Shown here: positions 7,601 to 7,876 of the stretch, piece by piece
Layout: every line of letters begins with the position of its first letter
How positions within the stretch are numbered: the first letter of the stretch is position 1
Origin: Phycisphaerae bacterium SM23_33
GTDB taxonomy: Bacteria; Planctomycetota; Phycisphaerae; SM23-33
Direction: 5' to 3'
Assembly: GCA_001303665.1 (NCBI GenBank)
Contig: LJUF01000144.1
Location: 1 to 7,876, forward strand
Length of the DNA stretch: 7,876 nt
Notes under the pieces: generated by a model
Seen by the model: the letters and a program-made list of their open reading frames with translations, nothing else
Told to the model about the DNA's origin: nothing
Databases searched by the model: none
Program-made: the position numbers and the translations under genes

Positions 7601-7873
7601 GGCCGCCGCCTCGAACGGGTCCACGTCGGCCTCCCAGGCGGGGAACAGCTCGGCCTCCCGGCCGGTGAGCACCTCGATGTCGTCGGCGATGGCGTCGGCG
7701 TCGTCCAGGTGGGTGCAGACGAACAGGACGGTTGCGCTTCTGGCCACCCCCACCGCCGCCCCCAGCAAGGGCGCAGAGGATCCCCACACGCCGCAGAGCT
7801 TTACCCGCCCCCCGGCTTTCACGTGCTCGCACACCTGCGCGAGCTGACTCGACTTCAAGACCCGATTCAGCAC
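4613..7873 (-). CDS. mfd: Transcription-repair coupling factor Mfd (at right edge; 5' end may be cut)
   Basis: Mfd is a cytoplasmic DNA translocase that removes stalled RNA polymerase at lesions and recruits UvrA for nucleotide excision repair. All modules are visible in 1086 residues (E. coli has 1148). Residues about 25-240 are the UvrB-like UvrA-binding region (QQGEFARRGGIMDIFAP, 179-195). The CarD-like RNA polymerase-interaction domain starts at GDYVVHVAHGIARFEGL (428-444). The superfamily 2 translocase has Walker A GDVGYGKTE (576-584), DEEQ (677-680), TATPIPRT (703-710), CTTIIESGLDIPTANT (815-830) and LHQLRGRIGR (844-853, the RecG/Mfd TRG region). The C-terminal autoinhibitory D7 domain begins near HCHVELAVEAYIP (944-956). 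No key residue is missing. The first available start is a GTG at 7873 with only three bases before it in the window, so its ribosome site cannot be checked and a few more N-terminal residues may lie outside. It is first in the visible minus-strand cluster. Confidence 0.96.
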   Translation of the reverse strand: MLNRVLKSSQLAQVCEHVKAGGRVKLCGVWGSSAPLLGAAVGVARSATVLFVCTHLDDADAIADDIEVLTGREAELFPAWEADVDPFEAAAAALRPDHVSDEIVGERLRLLSLLSGGAGGGEVPQFIVAPIAALMQPVPNRQALGQAGLSLRTGGQTDPERLTQWLVDAGFDRVEQVDQQGEFARRGGIMDIFAPGTNQPVRIEFFGEAVESIRHFDLDTQRSTAEIDGYDLVATAAGVQTDPARTTHLLEYLPPEAVVCVVEPVEVASMAETFYRRLGPAAGVHRPEAVLEGMKRLATLEMWAFSPSKRGQDQRLEMGIRSLQRLETTTADALEELAQLGEDNDLWVYCENPAERDRFLEILSASQPNLAGRVQTGIGHLSRSFHWPAERLVVAGHHEIFHRYARPRRLRRVRAGRPIDSFVDLQEGDYVVHVAHGIARFEGLRQLEKAGRKEEYLTLRFADRALLHVPVTEIQLVQKYIGARRGHPTLSHLGGKGWSLRKQRVERAVSDLAAELLRVQAIRASSPGISYAGRSEWLGKFEQEFIYAETEDQLSAMGQIYGDMGEPRPMDRLLCGDVGYGKTELAMRAAFRVAETGKQVALLVPTTVLAAQHYRTFRERMADYPFVVEVISRFRSKVEQARIVEAAAGGRVDVLIGTHRLLSEDVRFADLGLVIIDEEQRFGVEHKERLKRMRATVDVLTMTATPIPRTLHMALLGLRDISNLTTPPLDRRAIHTEVCQEHDERIRAAILRELNRKGQVFFVHNRVFNIESVADHVRGIVPEARVAVAHGQMPERRLEDTMLRFVRGKTDVLVCTTIIESGLDIPTANTMFVHEADRFGLAQLHQLRGRIGRYKYRAYCYLLLPVRRSVTRTAAKRLKAVEEFSDLGAGFQIAMRDLEIRGAGNILGPEQSGHIAAVGYELYCQLLEQAVRKTRGEEVAPPPHCHVELAVEAYIPRSYISSSRQRMEVYRRMALCESPEDLAQLGRDLADAYGPIPPVVDDLLTVALIRVLAGRLGMDSIVLHPPDVVFSLGDAARAEAGLAGLAGTVRLVDERTAYWRPPPTYLEAPTLLTVLRRQLQEGAAKR

Positions 7874-7876
7874 GCG

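Noticed and set aside
4944..7832. Alternative-frame and antisense open frames within mfd
   Set aside because: The mfd frame shows every expected motif in order from end to end; the others are repetitive Gly/Arg/Pro or Ser/Arg-rich shadows.
1..7876. A hidden mobile element, CRISPR array, defence system or RNA gene
   Set aside because: Coding density is high, all six genes are housekeeping or envelope families, the composition looks even, and there are no regularly spaced repeats, integrase or transposase motifs, or tRNA-like folds that I could see.

Overview
This is a GC-rich, densely coding bacterial chromosome segment with six protein genes. I see no RNA genes, insertion sequences, phage genes or CRISPR arrays. 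Two LpxA-type acyltransferases imply a lipid A-making (diderm) bacterium. The high GC, the divergent LpxA sequences and the lpxA–Gfo/Idh linkage fit a Planctomycetota (Phycisphaerae-like) genome, but this lineage call is an inference and no marker gene here settles it.

Plus strand, 1-2355: the end of a lipid A operon. The window opens inside the left-handed beta-helix of one LpxA-family protein (1-399). Ten bases later a second, complete LpxA-family gene follows (410-1306). It overlaps by four bases (ATGA) with a Gfo/Idh/MocA sugar-nucleotide dehydrogenase resembling GnnA, the UDP-GlcNAc 3-dehydrogenase (1303-2355). Together they suggest acylation of UDP-GlcNAc, or of its 3-amino derivative, at the first step of lipid A synthesis.

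Minus strand, 7873-2428: a convergent cluster read in the order mfd (transcription-repair coupling factor, at or near full length, touching the right edge), a lipoprotein of the SurA/PrsA parvulin-foldase type, and a GufA-type ZIP metal transporter. The gaps are 80 and 20 bases, so co-transcription is likely.

The two groups converge on a 72-base intergenic stretch (2356-2427) holding weak hairpins. This is mostly an ordinary housekeeping and envelope region. The points worth a second look are the tandem LpxA paralogs with altered active-site-region residues, the GnnA-like partner without a visible GnnB aminotransferase, and the parvulin domain that lacks its usual histidines.
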